Shown: positions 36,830 to 46,504, numbered from the stretch's first letter. The stretch: 64,000 bases of DNA from Halopseudomonas aestusnigri (GCF_002197985.1 NZ_NBYK01000007.1:1-64000), one strand, 5' to 3'. Program-made: numbers and translations. The notes: generated by a model from the sequence alone, not told the origin.

Positions 36830-37441
36830 ATGACGCGCCGTCAGGGTGTGCGATTGGCCACACTGTTCACCGTGGTGATTCTCGCCTTCTATGCCTTCGG
36901 TTACTGGCAGTCGCGGCCGGCCGCGCCGGAGCCGATGGCGTGGTACGGACAATATCAGGACACCCTGCTCAAGCCCCTGCAGGCCCAGCGCCTGACCCTG
37001 GCAGACGCCGGCGCGGCGCTGGGCCACGGCACTCTGTGGATGATCAGCGCTGAAGGCAAGCCGCTGCTGGTCAGCCGCCATACCATGGAGAGTGACGATC
37101 TGAGCTGGCGCGTGCAGGCGGTCATCGGTCTGACGCCGGAGCAGACCGAGAGTCTGGTGCAGGCACAGGCCTGGCAGCCGGAGTTGCCCGATCAGCCGAT
37201 CAGTTCGGCGGTGGGTGATGCCCTGAAAGACCGTCAGGTCGTGCGCCTGAGCCTGATCCCCAACGAGCCGATGTCACTGGCGCAGGTGCAGGGCACCTTC
37301 GGCAATCCGGATCTGCGTCTGCCGGTCAGCGAGGGCGAAGCCTGGGTGTATCCGAAGGAGGGGGCGGTGGTTGCCGTTGGTGAAGAGCAGGCGCATTCGA
37401 TCATGTTTGGGTTGCGCGACGCGTTGCCGGCGGAGCAGTAA
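36830..37441 (+). CDS. Hypothetical membrane-anchored protein
   Basis: A protein of 203 residues with one N-terminal transmembrane helix (about 8-25) and a predicted periplasmic domain of about 170 residues without a motif I recognise. The ATG at 36830 has AAGGAG upstream; an in-frame extension lacks one. It corresponds in position to an uncharacterised gene between rpoH and mtgA in P. aeruginosa. It converges with mtgA, 10 bp away. Confidence 0.75.
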   Translation: MTRRQGVRLATLFTVVILAFYAFGYWQSRPAAPEPMAWYGQYQDTLLKPLQAQRLTLADAGAALGHGTLWMISAEGKPLLVSRHTMESDDLSWRVQAVIGLTPEQTESLVQAQAWQPELPDQPISSAVGDALKDRQVVRLSLIPNEPMSLAQVQGTFGNPDLRLPVSEGEAWVYPKEGAVVAVGEEQAHSIMFGLRDALPAEQ

Positions 37442-37451
37442 GCCGCCGGGC

Positions 37452-38204
37452 TCAGATATCCAGTCGATTGCGCCAATACCGCACTGTCAGCCAGTCCGGC
37501 AACGGCTTGCCTGCTTCCATTCGATCCAGATAGTGGCGCCCGCCCAACTGTCTGCTCTGGCGCTGAATCCAGTTGGCGCGGCGCAGGGCGTGGGGTGGCG
37601 GGCTGGCCGCGTCCCAGTTGAGCGGGCTGGGCAGCACCGCGGCCAGTTGCGCAGCCTGCTGGCTGGACAGATAGCTGGCGCCGATTCCAAAGTGGTGGCG
37701 TGACGCGGCCTCGACGCCGTAGACGCCCTTGTCCCACTCGGCGATGTTCAGGTACATCTCCAGAATCCGCTGCTTCGGCCAGAGCAGCTCGATACCGGCG
37801 GTAAACCAGACCTCCAGCCCCTTGCGCAGATAGCTGCGGCCCGACCAGAGGAACAGGTTCTTCGCTACCTGCTGGCTGATGGTGCTGGCGCCGCGCAGAT
37901 TGCCGCCCTGCATGTTATGTTCGACGGCGGCGCGAATGGCCTTGAGGTCAAAGCCGTAGTGGTCGGCAAAATGCTGATCTTCGGCAGCGATTACCGCCAT
38001 TTTCATGCTGTCGGGGATCTGCGCGTAGGGCCGCCACTGGTACTGGCGGCGGTAGTCGGCGTCGTCACGCTGGCTGATCCAGCGCTCGACCATCAGCATC
38101 GAGCCGGGCGCAGGCGCCCAGCGCAGCACCAGTACGGGCAGCAGGCTGAGCAGGGCGACAATCAGGAGCCACTTGGCGGTCTTGCGCAATATGAGTTTGA
38201 ACAT
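37452..38204 (-). CDS. mtgA: Monofunctional biosynthetic peptidoglycan transglycosylase
   Basis: Polymerises lipid II glycan strands at the inner membrane. The 250-residue protein has an N-terminal transmembrane helix (about 11-28), the catalytic glutamate E75 in AVIAAEDQHFADHYG, and the GT51 segments RGASTISQQVAKNLFLW and YLNIAEWDKGVYGVEAASRH. The ATG at 38204 is chosen over a 27-codon upstream extension because the family starts there. Confidence 0.95.
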   Translation of the reverse strand: MFKLILRKTAKWLLIVALLSLLPVLVLRWAPAPGSMLMVERWISQRDDADYRRQYQWRPYAQIPDSMKMAVIAAEDQHFADHYGFDLKAIRAAVEHNMQGGNLRGASTISQQVAKNLFLWSGRSYLRKGLEVWFTAGIELLWPKQRILEMYLNIAEWDKGVYGVEAASRHHFGIGASYLSSQQAAQLAAVLPSPLNWDAASPPPHALRRANWIQRQSRQLGGRHYLDRMEAGKPLPDWLTVRYWRNRLDI

Positions 38205-38254
38205 GGGAATCCGGCCAGTGAGTTGGTCCGGAGTATAAACCGAGGGGGCAAAGC

Positions 38255-38629
38255 ATGGCCAAATGGCTGCTGTTACTGGCATCACTGAGTGGTTTCACCG
38301 GCGTAGCACTGGGCGCATTTGCTGCCCACGGGCTGCGCGGCAAACTGTCCGAGAACATGCTGAATGTATTTCAGACCGGCGTGAGCTATCAGCTGTGGCA
38401 CACCATGGCGCTGATCGGGGTGGCGCTGCTGCTGCTGCGCAGCCCGGACAGCACTTTGCTCAAAGCCACCGGTGTGCTCTTTGCGCTGGGTATCGTGCTG
38501 TTTTCCGGCAGCCTCTATCTGCTGACGCTCAGCGGCATCGGCAAGCTCGGCATGATTACTCCGCTCGGCGGCGTGCTCTGGCTGGTGGCCTGGCTGTGTC
38601 TGGGGCTCGCCGTCTGGCGCACGCTCTGA
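38255..38629 (+). CDS. DUF423 membrane protein (YgdD family)
   Basis: A 124-residue protein with four predicted transmembrane helices. The opening SLSGFTGVALGAFAAHGLRGKLS is the DUF423 signature. Function unknown. It is divergent from mtgA across 50 bp. Confidence 0.9.
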   Translation: MAKWLLLLASLSGFTGVALGAFAAHGLRGKLSENMLNVFQTGVSYQLWHTMALIGVALLLLRSPDSTLLKATGVLFALGIVLFSGSLYLLTLSGIGKLGMITPLGGVLWLVAWLCLGLAVWRTL

Positions 38630-38651
38630 TCCGCCGTGGTCAGCGGGTGGC

Positions 38652-38695
38652 AAAGGGCGTTATCATAGCGCCCTTGTCGCCGGTCAACATTGACC
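38652..38695. other. Hairpins between the DUF423 gene and thiS
   Basis: AAGGGCG / CGCCCTT (38652-38674) with a 9-nt loop could terminate the DUF423 transcript, though only CTTGTC follows. A second inverted repeat, CGGTCAA-CA-TTGACCG (38680-38695), lies 46 bp before thiS and could be an operator. I see no TPP riboswitch elements here. Confidence 0.45.
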
Positions 38696-38741
38696 GCGCT
38701 GAGCTGCCCTATTATCTCCATCCGTCGTTGCCGAGCCGCCC

Positions 38742-38942
38742 ATGCAGATTCATTTGAACGGTGAGCCCTATCACCTCGACCAGCCGCTGACCCTGACTGA
38801 GCTGATCGCCCGCCTGGGGCTGACCGGCAAGCGTCTGGCGGTTGAGCTGAACCTCGATATCGTGCCGCGCAGTCAGCACGCCGAAACCCGTCTGGCCGAA
38901 GGGGATCGGGTGGAGATCGTGCATGCCATCGGTGGCGGCTAA
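38742..38942 (+). CDS. thiS: Sulfur carrier protein ThiS
   Basis: A 66-residue ubiquitin-fold protein that carries sulfur as a C-terminal thiocarboxylate for thiazole synthesis. It starts [20 protein letters not shown] and ends in the obligatory Gly-Gly. Followed by thiG with which it acts. Confidence 0.96.
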   Translation: MQIHLNGEPYHLDQPLTLTELIARLGLTGKRLAVELNLDIVPRSQHAETRLAEGDRVEIVHAIGGG

Positions 38943-38967
38943 CCCAATCCCTTCGCTGGAGAACCTG

Positions 38968-39759
38968 ATGACTGATATGACCCAGGACGCGCTGGAAATC
39001 GCCGGCGTTCGCTACCGTTCCCGTCTGCTGGTCGGCACCGGCAAGTACAAGGATCTGGACGAGACCGGCCGCGCCATCGAAGCCTCGGGCGCCGAGATCG
39101 TGACCGTTGCCATTCGCCGTACCAATATCGGCCAGAACCCGGACGAGCCCAACCTGCTGGACGTGGTGCCGCCGGATCGCTACACCATCCTGCCGAACAC
39201 CGCCGGTTGCTACACCGCAGAAGAAGCCGTGCGTACCTGCCGTCTGGCCCGTGAACTGCTGGACGGGCACAAGCTGGTCAAGCTGGAAGTACTGGCCGAC
39301 CAGAAGACCCTGTTCCCGAACGTGGTGGAAACCCTCAAGGCGGCCGAGGTGCTGATCAAGGACGGCTTCGACGTCATGGTCTACACCAGCGATGATCCGA
39401 TCATCGCCCGCGAGCTGGCGGCCATGGGTTGCGTTGCGGTGATGCCGCTGGCCGGTCTGATCGGCTCCGGCATGGGCATCTGCAACCCCTGGAACCTGCG
39501 CATCATTCTGGAAGAAGCCACCGTGCCGGTGCTGGTGGATGCCGGGGTTGGTACCGCCTCCGACGCGACCATCGCGATGGAGCTGGGCTGCGCCGGTGTG
39601 CTGATGAACAGTGCCATTGCCCATGCCGATCACCCGGTGCTGATGGCCCAGGCGATGCACCACGCCGTTGTGGCTGGTCGCGCTGCCTATCTGGCTGGCC
39701 GCATGCCGCGCAAGTTGTACGCCTCGGCCTCGTCGCCGCTGGACGGCACCCTGCGCTGA
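38968..39759 (+). CDS. thiG: Thiazole synthase
   Basis: Builds the thiazole phosphate of thiamine from deoxyxylulose phosphate, dehydroglycine and ThiS thiocarboxylate. The 263-residue protein has the conserved lysine K105 in LVKLEVLAD that forms the imine with the sugar phosphate, and [11 protein letters not shown] and [10 protein letters not shown] segments. The ATG at 38968 follows a CTGGAG site; 25 bp separate it from thiS. Confidence 0.96.
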   Translation: MTDMTQDALEIAGVRYRSRLLVGTGKYKDLDETGRAIEASGAEIVTVAIRRTNIGQNPDEPNLLDVVPPDRYTILPNTAGCYTAEEAVRTCRLARELLDGHKLVKLEVLADQKTLFPNVVETLKAAEVLIKDGFDVMVYTSDDPIIARELAAMGCVAVMPLAGLIGSGMGICNPWNLRIILEEATVPVLVDAGVGTASDATIAMELGCAGVLMNSAIAHADHPVLMAQAMHHAVVAGRAAYLAGRMPRKLYASASSPLDGTLR

Positions 39760-39825
39760 GCAGGCTATCCTTTTGTCAGGCGCCCTGCGGGGCGCTGTCT
39801 CATCCGAATCATTACCGAGTTGCCC

Positions 39826-40557
39826 ATGTCTGATACTCCCGAACTGCCCGAAAGCGCAGACACCCCGAACCCCGAGAGCCCACCGCGCCGCGCCATTCGC
39901 AGTTTCGTCATGCGTGCCGGCCGCATGACCGAAGGTCAGCAGAAGGGGATTGATCAGGGCTGGCCGCGTTTCGGCCTGAGCCTGGATCAGGGCATGCTCG
40001 ATCTGGACGCCCTGTTTGGTCGCAGTGCGCCGCGTACGCTGGAGATCGGCTTCGGCATGGGCCACTCGCTGCTGGAGATGGCAGCGGCTGCGCCCCAGCA
40101 GGATTTTATCGGCATTGAAGTACACCGCCCGGGTGTGGGGGCGCTGCTCAATGGTCTGCTGACCAGCGGCCTGAGCAACGTACGGGTATTTGACTGCGAT
40201 GCGATCGAAGTGCTCAACCGCTGCATTCCGGACGGCAGCCTGGATCGGCTGCTGCTGTTCTTCCCGGACCCGTGGCACAAGAAGAAGCATAACAAGCGCC
40301 GCATTGTGCAGCCGGCCTTTGCCGAGCAGGTGCGCCGCAAGCTGAAAGTTGGTGGCGTGTTCCACATGGCCACCGACTGGGAGCACTACGCCGAGCACAT
40401 GCTTGAGGTGATGAGCGCCGCGCCGGGGTATCGCAACCAGGCAGGTGACGCCGGTTACGTGCCGCGCCCGCAAGAGCGCCCGGTGACCAAGTTCGAGCGC
40501 CGTGGCGAGCGCCTGGGGCACGGCGTCTGGGATCTCAAGTTCGAGCGGGTCGAGTGA
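39826..40557 (+). CDS. trmB: tRNA (guanine-N7-)-methyltransferase
   Basis: Methylates G46 in the variable loop of tRNAs. The 243-residue protein shows [16 protein letters not shown] (SAM-binding), the [15 protein letters not shown] catalytic motif, and the C-terminal [17 protein letters not shown] substrate-binding motif. The ATG at 39826 is preferred over an upstream TTG. It converges with the EAL gene. Confidence 0.96.
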   Translation: MSDTPELPESADTPNPESPPRRAIRSFVMRAGRMTEGQQKGIDQGWPRFGLSLDQGMLDLDALFGRSAPRTLEIGFGMGHSLLEMAAAAPQQDFIGIEVHRPGVGALLNGLLTSGLSNVRVFDCDAIEVLNRCIPDGSLDRLLLFFPDPWHKKKHNKRRIVQPAFAEQVRRKLKVGGVFHMATDWEHYAEHMLEVMSAAPGYRNQAGDAGYVPRPQERPVTKFERRGERLGHGVWDLKFERVE

Positions 40558-40562
40558 GCCGC

Positions 40563-42443
40563 TCAGGCTGATTGCCGCAGGTACCGCTGCTCAAACTCCA
40601 GTCTTTCCACCGGTTTGCCATGCAGATAACCCTGGGCGATGTCGCAGCCCTCTGCGGCAAGCCAGCGGTGCTGCTCCTCCGTTTCCACGCCCTCGGCAAT
40701 GATCTCCAGGTGCAGGGCCTTGGCCAGGGCGATGATGGCCCGCAAAATGGCATTGCCCGGGCACTCTGTGGGCTGAATGCTGCGAATAAAGCTCTGATCG
40801 ATCTTGACGATATCCAGGGGCAGGTGTTGCAGGTAGCTCAGGGAAGAATGGCCGGTACCGAAGTCGTCCAGTGCAATGCTGACGCCGGCTGCCCGTAATT
40901 GCAGAATTTCGGCCATCGCCTCGCTGGACCCTTCAAGGTCGACCGACTCAGTCACCTCGACTTCCATCAATTGCGCGGGTATGTCGTATTTGCCGAGCAA
41001 TGCAAGAATCTCCTTTGCCAGGCCTGTGACGCGCAGGCTGAGCACGGACAGGTTGATCGAGAGTTTCAGATTGAAGCCCGCCCGGACCCAGGCGGCCTGC
41101 TGGATCGCGGCCTGTTCCATTACAAAGCGGTCGAGCAGCCCTGACAGACCGGCCTGTTCGGCCAGCGGAACAAATTCCGCCGGACTGATGTCGCCAAACT
41201 GCGGTTGCCGCCAGCGCAGCAACACTTCTGCCCCGGTCAGGTGTCGGTCAACCAGTGAAAACTGGGGCTGAAACACCAGTCGCAGGTCGCGTTTGCTTTC
41301 CAGTGCCAGCCGCAGTGCCTGGGTCAGGCCGGTCTGGCGCTCCAGTTCAGTGCGCATGTTGTCGTCAAAGCAGGTGACCTGATTGCGTCCGCGGTACTTG
41401 GATCGATACATGGCGATTTCGGCGTTTTGCAGCAGCAGGCGGGACTCGGCCCCGTTCTGTGGTGACCAGACCACGCCAATGCTGGCGGTCAGCAGCAACA
41501 CGTAGTGCTCGATCTGCAGCGGCGCCGCTGCCGTGCTGAGCAGCTGTCTGGCGTGCTGAATAATCTCGTTTGCCGACGCCGAGGGCATCATGACGACAAA
41601 TTGGTCGCCCGCCACACGCACGAGCATATCCTGCGGGGTCAGTGAGTCAGACAGACGCCGTGCGATGGCCACCAGCACTGCGTCGCCGATTTTGTGTCCC
41701 AGCGTATCGTTGATGTGGCGGAAGTTGTCGAGATCCAGTGAAATCAGGGCAAAGGAGCCGCCTTGCTGTTTAATTTCCTGCAGCTTGCGTTCAATGGTTT
41801 CGGTCAGTTGCAGTCGATTTCCCAGGCCGGTCAGATCGTCGGTCAGTGCCCTCCTGCGCCAGCGCTCGGCACGTACGACGCTCTGGTTGATACCCAGTTC
41901 CATCCAGCCTGCCAGCAGTGCGCCAATCATGTTCAGTACCAGCAAGGGCAAGACGGCATCCCTCAGAGCCAGGGTGCGCTGTGGTTCCGGGAATAGCATG
42001 ATAGTCCCCAGTGACAGCTGCAGCAGGGCACCGAACACCAGAAAGCGCCAGGACGGCCCCCAGCTCAGGCGCGCCTCGAACTGCCGCCAGGCCAGACCGA
42101 TCAGCGGCGCCATGAGCAGCGTCAGACAGCCGATATAGGCGCCTGCTCCGCCAATCAGCAGACGTGCTGGCAGGGTGATCATGAGGGCCGCCAGCGCTCC
42201 GCGCCAGCCTGCCAGCAGGGCGGCAAAGCCCATCAGCAACACCCGTGCATCGAGCAGCACACCGTCGCCCACATCGACCGCCGAGAGCATGACAAACAGG
42301 CTGCCCAGCCCCATCAAGGCGCCCAGAGCCCACTGTTCGTGACGCGGGCTGCGCAGGCGCTTCCACAGGTAGTGATGGTAGAACAGCACAATCGCGGCAA
42401 AGGTGAGCAGGCCAAATAAAACGACCAGGAAAAAATCCAGCAT
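40563..42443 (-). CDS. 5TMR-GGDEF-EAL membrane protein, c-di-GMP phosphodiesterase candidate
   Basis: A 626-residue protein. Five or six transmembrane helices (about 5-195), resembling the 5TMR-LYT sensor, precede a GGDEF domain (about 205-360) whose signature is AGDQF instead of GGDEF, so it should not make c-di-GMP. The EAL domain (about 375-620) has EVLLRW in place of EALLRW, while DDFGTG, VKIDQSFI and EGVET, which supply metal-binding and catalytic residues, are intact. A phosphodiesterase is therefore likely, with the GGDEF domain as a possible GTP or regulatory module. Not in an operon. Confidence 0.88.
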   Translation of the reverse strand: MLDFFLVVLFGLLTFAAIVLFYHHYLWKRLRSPRHEQWALGALMGLGSLFVMLSAVDVGDGVLLDARVLLMGFAALLAGWRGALAALMITLPARLLIGGAGAYIGCLTLLMAPLIGLAWRQFEARLSWGPSWRFLVFGALLQLSLGTIMLFPEPQRTLALRDAVLPLLVLNMIGALLAGWMELGINQSVVRAERWRRRALTDDLTGLGNRLQLTETIERKLQEIKQQGGSFALISLDLDNFRHINDTLGHKIGDAVLVAIARRLSDSLTPQDMLVRVAGDQFVVMMPSASANEIIQHARQLLSTAAAPLQIEHYVLLLTASIGVVWSPQNGAESRLLLQNAEIAMYRSKYRGRNQVTCFDDNMRTELERQTGLTQALRLALESKRDLRLVFQPQFSLVDRHLTGAEVLLRWRQPQFGDISPAEFVPLAEQAGLSGLLDRFVMEQAAIQQAAWVRAGFNLKLSINLSVLSLRVTGLAKEILALLGKYDIPAQLMEVEVTESVDLEGSSEAMAEILQLRAAGVSIALDDFGTGHSSLSYLQHLPLDIVKIDQSFIRSIQPTECPGNAILRAIIALAKALHLEIIAEGVETEEQHRWLAAEGCDIAQGYLHGKPVERLEFEQRYLRQSA

Positions 42444-42660
42444 GGGGCATCCTGCATTCAGTAATCACCATCAGTATCGGACACTCTGCACGATCCTGCA
42501 GGTGCTACTGCCCCTTTGCTGGCGAAGAGTGCCGGTCTGGCCAGAGCAGACAGGTGTAATCGGCTTGTTGGCGGGGCCTGGACGTGGGTAAAGTGTGCGC
42601 CTTCCAGCGTTGGCAAGGCACTGCCGATGGCCGGATCAACGGAGGTTTCCAGCTGGACGA

Positions 42661-43533
42661 ATGATTATGGGATTACTGCTTACCCTGCGCCCGCCGTTTC
42701 TGTTGCTGGCACTGGTCACCGTGGCCCTGGGCGCGGCGCTGACCCCGCCGGCGTTGCTGCTCGAGAGTGACTGGCTGCTGGTGTTGCTGGGCGCGCTGGC
42801 GGCACATGGCGCAGTCAATGTGCTGAACGAGTACGCCGACTTTCGCAGCGGCCTGGATCTGCACACCGAGCGCACGCCCTTCAGTGGCGGCAGTGGCTAC
42901 CTGCCGGCGCACCCGCACGCTGCGTCGGCCGCCCTTGCGCTGGGCCTGACGCTGTTGCTGCTGACCGGGCTGATCGGCCTGTGGCTGAGCTGGCGTACCG
43001 GCCCCGGCCTGTTGCCGGTCGGCATCGCCGGCGTGCTGCTGGTGGCCGGTTATAGCCCGTGGATTACCCGCAATCGCTGGCTCAGTCTGCTGGCGCCGGG
43101 TACCGGCTTCGGTCTGCTGATGCTGCTCGGCAGCCAGCGCGTACTGGCCGGTGAATACACGGCCGCCGGGCTGGCGGCCGGCGTGGTCTTGTGGGCGCTG
43201 ATCAATAACCTGTTACTGCTCAACCAGCTTCCCGATTGCGACGCCGACCGCCGCGTCGGCCGCGACAATCTGGCGCTGCGGTACGGGCCGGCGCTGGCCC
43301 GCCGGGTCTATGCGGCCAACTGGTTGCTGGCCTTGCTGGTGCTGCTGCTGGCCGTGCTGGCGGGCTGGTTGCCGGTTGCCAGTCTGCTGGCCTTGCCGGC
43401 TTTCGCGCTGGGTCTGCATAGCCTGTGGCTCGGTCGTCCGGATGGCGACCTGTTGCTGGCTCTGCGCAGCAATGTGCTGCAAAGCCTGCTGGTACCGGGG
43501 CTGATGGCGCTGGGTATTTGCCTGGCGCGCTGA
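42661..43533 (+). CDS. UbiA-family prenyltransferase
   Basis: A membrane protein of 290 residues with about eight or nine helices. The first polyprenyl-diphosphate motif is NVLNEYADFRSGLD (residues about 57-70) and the second DCDADRRVGRD (about 195). These match MenA/UbiA-type transferases that attach an isoprenoid tail to an aromatic or quinone precursor. No menaquinone or ubiquinone gene is near, so the acceptor is unknown. The ATG at 42661 is chosen; another in-frame ATG is at 42667. The gene converges with the phosphate-binding protein. Confidence 0.82.
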   Translation: MIMGLLLTLRPPFLLLALVTVALGAALTPPALLLESDWLLVLLGALAAHGAVNVLNEYADFRSGLDLHTERTPFSGGSGYLPAHPHAASAALALGLTLLLLTGLIGLWLSWRTGPGLLPVGIAGVLLVAGYSPWITRNRWLSLLAPGTGFGLLMLLGSQRVLAGEYTAAGLAAGVVLWALINNLLLLNQLPDCDADRRVGRDNLALRYGPALARRVYAANWLLALLVLLLAVLAGWLPVASLLALPAFALGLHSLWLGRPDGDLLLALRSNVLQSLLVPGLMALGICLAR

Positions 43534-43559
43534 GTTGACGGCGGCTCTCTGCCGCTTTA

Positions 43560-44879
43560 TTACCGTCGCACCCACACCTCAACCCGCCCATTACGACGCG
43601 CGCCACTTTCCCCGCCGGCTGAACCGACCGGCATGTAGTGTCCGTAACCGACATACCCCTGTACCCGAGTGCCCATTTCCCGCAGCGCCTTGGCGGCAGA
43701 TAGCGCGCGCAGCTCGGAGATCATCTGCGCCCGCAGTTCGTGACTCTGCTGGTCGGCAAAACCGATCAGCATCAGGTCGCGACCGGTCTTGCCGGTGCCC
43801 TCCAGATACTGCTGTACGCGTTGCAGGTCACGCCGGGCCTTGTTATCCAGCTGGGTGCGTCCCTCGGCAAAGCGGAAGTTGACCGACAGGCGCTGGTAAT
43901 TTTCGGTCAGGCGCCTGAAGGTATCGGGCACGCTGGCATCCGGCGGCAGGTCGACGGCAAAGGGGGTCTGCGAAAAGAAGCCTGATTCGGCCACAATCGC
44001 CTGTCCCGTCGGGCTCTGAACGTACTCGATAAACTGCCTTGCCAGTGGCTCGCCGGTGTCTCCTGCCGTGTACAGATACAGCCGGCGGGCCAGTGGATAA
44101 TCTTCGGTGGCGACCGACAGCGCGCTGGGTCTCAGCGCCGGGGCGTTGCCGTCGGCAATCGCCAGCAGCTTGCTGTTGCCCGCCGAGGCGAAGCCGGCAA
44201 AGCCGATACCGGACGGGTCGTTGCTCACGTCGTTCGACAGCTGGTCGTTCGACTCGTAACGCTGCGCGCTCGGCGTCAGGTTGTAGCGTCCGGCCAGCAC
44301 CAGCTCCTTGAAGGTATCCCAGGTGCCGGATTGCTCGTCACGGGCATAGATCCGAATTGGTCGATCCGGGCCGCCAACCTCGGACCAGTTGCTGATTTCG
44401 CCAGCGAAGACGCGCGCCAGCGTATCGATATTGAGCTGCTCGACCGGGTTGGAGGGGTGTACCAGAATCGCCAGGCCATCAATTGCAATTACATGCTCGC
44501 TGTCCGGGCTGGTCATGTCGGCTCGCGAGGTCATGGCCTCGCGCTCGCTGCCCTTGACTCGACGTGATGCGGCCCAGATATCGGCGTGATCCGCCGCCAG
44601 TGCGCTGAAGCCAGTGCTCGTGCCATGCGCCGCGACCAGCACTGTCATCGGCTTGCCGTTGTAGCTGGTGGCAAGCACCGTTTCGTTGGCTGTCCCGGTC
44701 GGTCTGGCCGTCACCGGGTTACCGGTCAGTTGCTGCAGAAAACCGGTCATCAGCATCGGCGCAAGCGTAGCGCCGATGGTATTGGAGCCGTGGATCTCCA
44801 GTACATGGGCGCTGGCCAGGCCGGGTAGCAGGGCGAACGAAAGCCACAGGTGGCGCAGATAGCGGCGAACTGAATGCAT
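43560..44879 (-). CDS. Phosphate-binding (PstS-like) protein fused to OmpA-like domain
   Basis: A protein of 439 residues with a signal peptide (about 1-24, LLPGLASA). Residues 25-300 are a periplasmic phosphate-binding fold: HGSNTIGATLAPML, RVKGSEREAMT, RDEQSGTWDTFKELVL and DPSGIGFAGF. Residues 315-439 are OmpA-like: NFRFAEGRTQLDN, LIGFADQQ, and the RRNGRVEVWV end. The second domain normally binds peptidoglycan, so the protein may tether a phosphate binder to the cell wall. No pst permease genes are adjacent. A possible Pho box precedes it. Confidence 0.88.
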   Translation of the reverse strand: MHSVRRYLRHLWLSFALLPGLASAHVLEIHGSNTIGATLAPMLMTGFLQQLTGNPVTARPTGTANETVLATSYNGKPMTVLVAAHGTSTGFSALAADHADIWAASRRVKGSEREAMTSRADMTSPDSEHVIAIDGLAILVHPSNPVEQLNIDTLARVFAGEISNWSEVGGPDRPIRIYARDEQSGTWDTFKELVLAGRYNLTPSAQRYESNDQLSNDVSNDPSGIGFAGFASAGNSKLLAIADGNAPALRPSALSVATEDYPLARRLYLYTAGDTGEPLARQFIEYVQSPTGQAIVAESGFFSQTPFAVDLPPDASVPDTFRRLTENYQRLSVNFRFAEGRTQLDNKARRDLQRVQQYLEGTGKTGRDLMLIGFADQQSHELRAQMISELRALSAAKALREMGTRVQGYVGYGHYMPVGSAGGESGARRNGRVEVWVRR

Positions 44880-44947
44880 GAGGGTCCTCGTTTCAACGGG
44901 CAGCGTGTGAGTCGGCTGCCAGAGTGCGACAAGGAAATAACATTCAG

Positions 44948-44965
44948 GTTACAGCCGGATGACGG
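44948..44965 (-). promoter_or_regulatory. Candidate Pho box
   Basis: On the minus strand the sequence reads CCGTCAT-CCGG-CTGTAAC, two 7-mers spaced by 4 bp, each one base off the CTGTCAT/CTGTCAC Pho-box half. It lies 69 bp before the start of the phosphate-binding/OmpA gene. Confidence 0.5.
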
Positions 44966-45051
44966 TTGGCTGTCGGGTTGCCAGGGTGCAGAGCCGATCA
45001 CACTGTAGCGATGCCGCGTTACGGCTGAACGCTGCGCTGGCAGGCTAAAAA

Positions 45052-46308
45052 GTGGCAATCCGCCACTCTTTCCGTGCCCTTACCCCATCCATGGAACATA
45101 ATAAGAAGGAACCCGATGACGACGTGCAATCGATGGATGTAACACCCGTATACGATCCCGGTACCCTGATCATGCTGACCAGCTTGCTGATGGCTGTGAT
45201 GGGTATCGTTCTGCTGCTGATGGGTCGCGCCAGCACTCCTGCTATTGCGGGGTATCGTCACTGGGCGGCCGGCTCGCTGCTGGCCATGTTCTCCGGGCTG
45301 CTGATCAGTTTGCGTGGTGAGGCCCTCGACTGGCTTACCTATACGATCCCGAATACCGCCGCCATGCTGGCCTATACCCTGTACTGGATCGGCAGCGCCC
45401 GCTACTTCGGTCAGCAGCCGAGACTCAAGGGTTGGGTGGTGCTGTTTGTTGTTGCCTGGATCGGCCAGGCCTACTTTACCCACGTCGAGGACAGCCTGCG
45501 TGGGCGTTACCTGAGTCTGACCGGCTATGTGTTTGCCGCCAGCCTGATGCATGCCATCGTGTTTGCAATGGCGATCTTCCAGCGCCGCAGCGATCACCGG
45601 CAGTATCTGCTGGGTGTCACGTTCACCGGTTTCTGGGTCTGCTTCTCCACCCTGGTATTTGGTGCGCGCTGGGTACATGCGGTGTTCCAGCCGCAGGACG
45701 GCCAGGGCATGCTGGATACCTCCTGGATGCAGGCGCTGTATCTCGGTACCTTCACCTTCGGACTGGTGATCGTCAATATCGGTTTTTTGCTACTCGTGTC
45801 CGAGCGTATCCGCAGCAATTTTGAAGACCTTGCCATGGTCGATACGTTGACTGGCGTGCGCAGCCGCCGCGCAGTGGCCAATGCCGCCAGTGACCTGTTC
45901 CGGCGCAGCAGGCGGAGCGGAGAGCCTTTTTCAGTCCTTTCGCTCGATCTGGACCACTTCAAGGCGATTAACGACCAGTTCGGTCATCAGGCCGGTGATC
46001 GCGTCTTACAGGTCTTCTGTCGGCATGTGGAAGATGCCCTGCGCCAGTCTGATGTGTTCGGCAGGGTAGGGGGCGAGGAGTTCATCGTTCTGCTGCCGGC
46101 AACAACCATGGCTCAGGCCGGTGAGCTGTCCGAACGGCTGCGCCTGGCCGCCCTGATCAGCGAGCCGGGCTTACCCGGTGTGACCGTCAGCATTGGCTAT
46201 ACCGACTGGCGCCCGACAGATGCCGGCGTTGATGACACCTTCAAGCGTGCTGATCGCGCTCTGTATGCGGCGAAGGATGCGGGGCGCAATCGGGCGATGC
46301 ACTGCTAG
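45052..46308 (+). CDS. Membrane diguanylate cyclase (GGDEF)
   Basis: A protein of up to 418 residues with about six or seven hydrophobic segments (about 40-255), then a GGDEF domain with DLDHFKAINDQFGH and an intact GGEEF signature. An RQSD sequence five residues before GGEEF is an inhibitory c-di-GMP site, so product inhibition is expected. It should synthesise c-di-GMP at the inner membrane. The start is uncertain: GTG at 45052 (AGG upstream), ATG at 45091, GTG at 45124 and ATG at 45133 are all in frame before the first helix. Confidence 0.88.
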   Translation: MAIRHSFRALTPSMEHNKKEPDDDVQSMDVTPVYDPGTLIMLTSLLMAVMGIVLLLMGRASTPAIAGYRHWAAGSLLAMFSGLLISLRGEALDWLTYTIPNTAAMLAYTLYWIGSARYFGQQPRLKGWVVLFVVAWIGQAYFTHVEDSLRGRYLSLTGYVFAASLMHAIVFAMAIFQRRSDHRQYLLGVTFTGFWVCFSTLVFGARWVHAVFQPQDGQGMLDTSWMQALYLGTFTFGLVIVNIGFLLLVSERIRSNFEDLAMVDTLTGVRSRRAVANAASDLFRRSRRSGEPFSVLSLDLDHFKAINDQFGHQAGDRVLQVFCRHVEDALRQSDVFGRVGGEEFIVLLPATTMAQAGELSERLRLAALISEPGLPGVTVSIGYTDWRPTDAGVDDTFKRADRALYAAKDAGRNRAMHC

Positions 46309-46504
46309 AACCTGCGTGCAGGGCCCCGGGGCTGAACTCTGAGTTCGCCTTTGTCCGGGAGTTGGCGGTATGTCCGGTTGTTGTTTGGACAATCCGCATG
46401 ATCGTGAGGATAACTATTGCTTTGTTTGCCAGCCGCAAGTTATCCGCACGCGCGTGAGGTTTGCTGCTCCCTGCCATCCATACCGCCAATACCCTCACAT
46501 ACGC

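Noticed and set aside
38630-38741. TPP riboswitch before thiS
   Set aside because: No CTGAGA/ACCTGA-type conserved segments are present; only two short hairpins.
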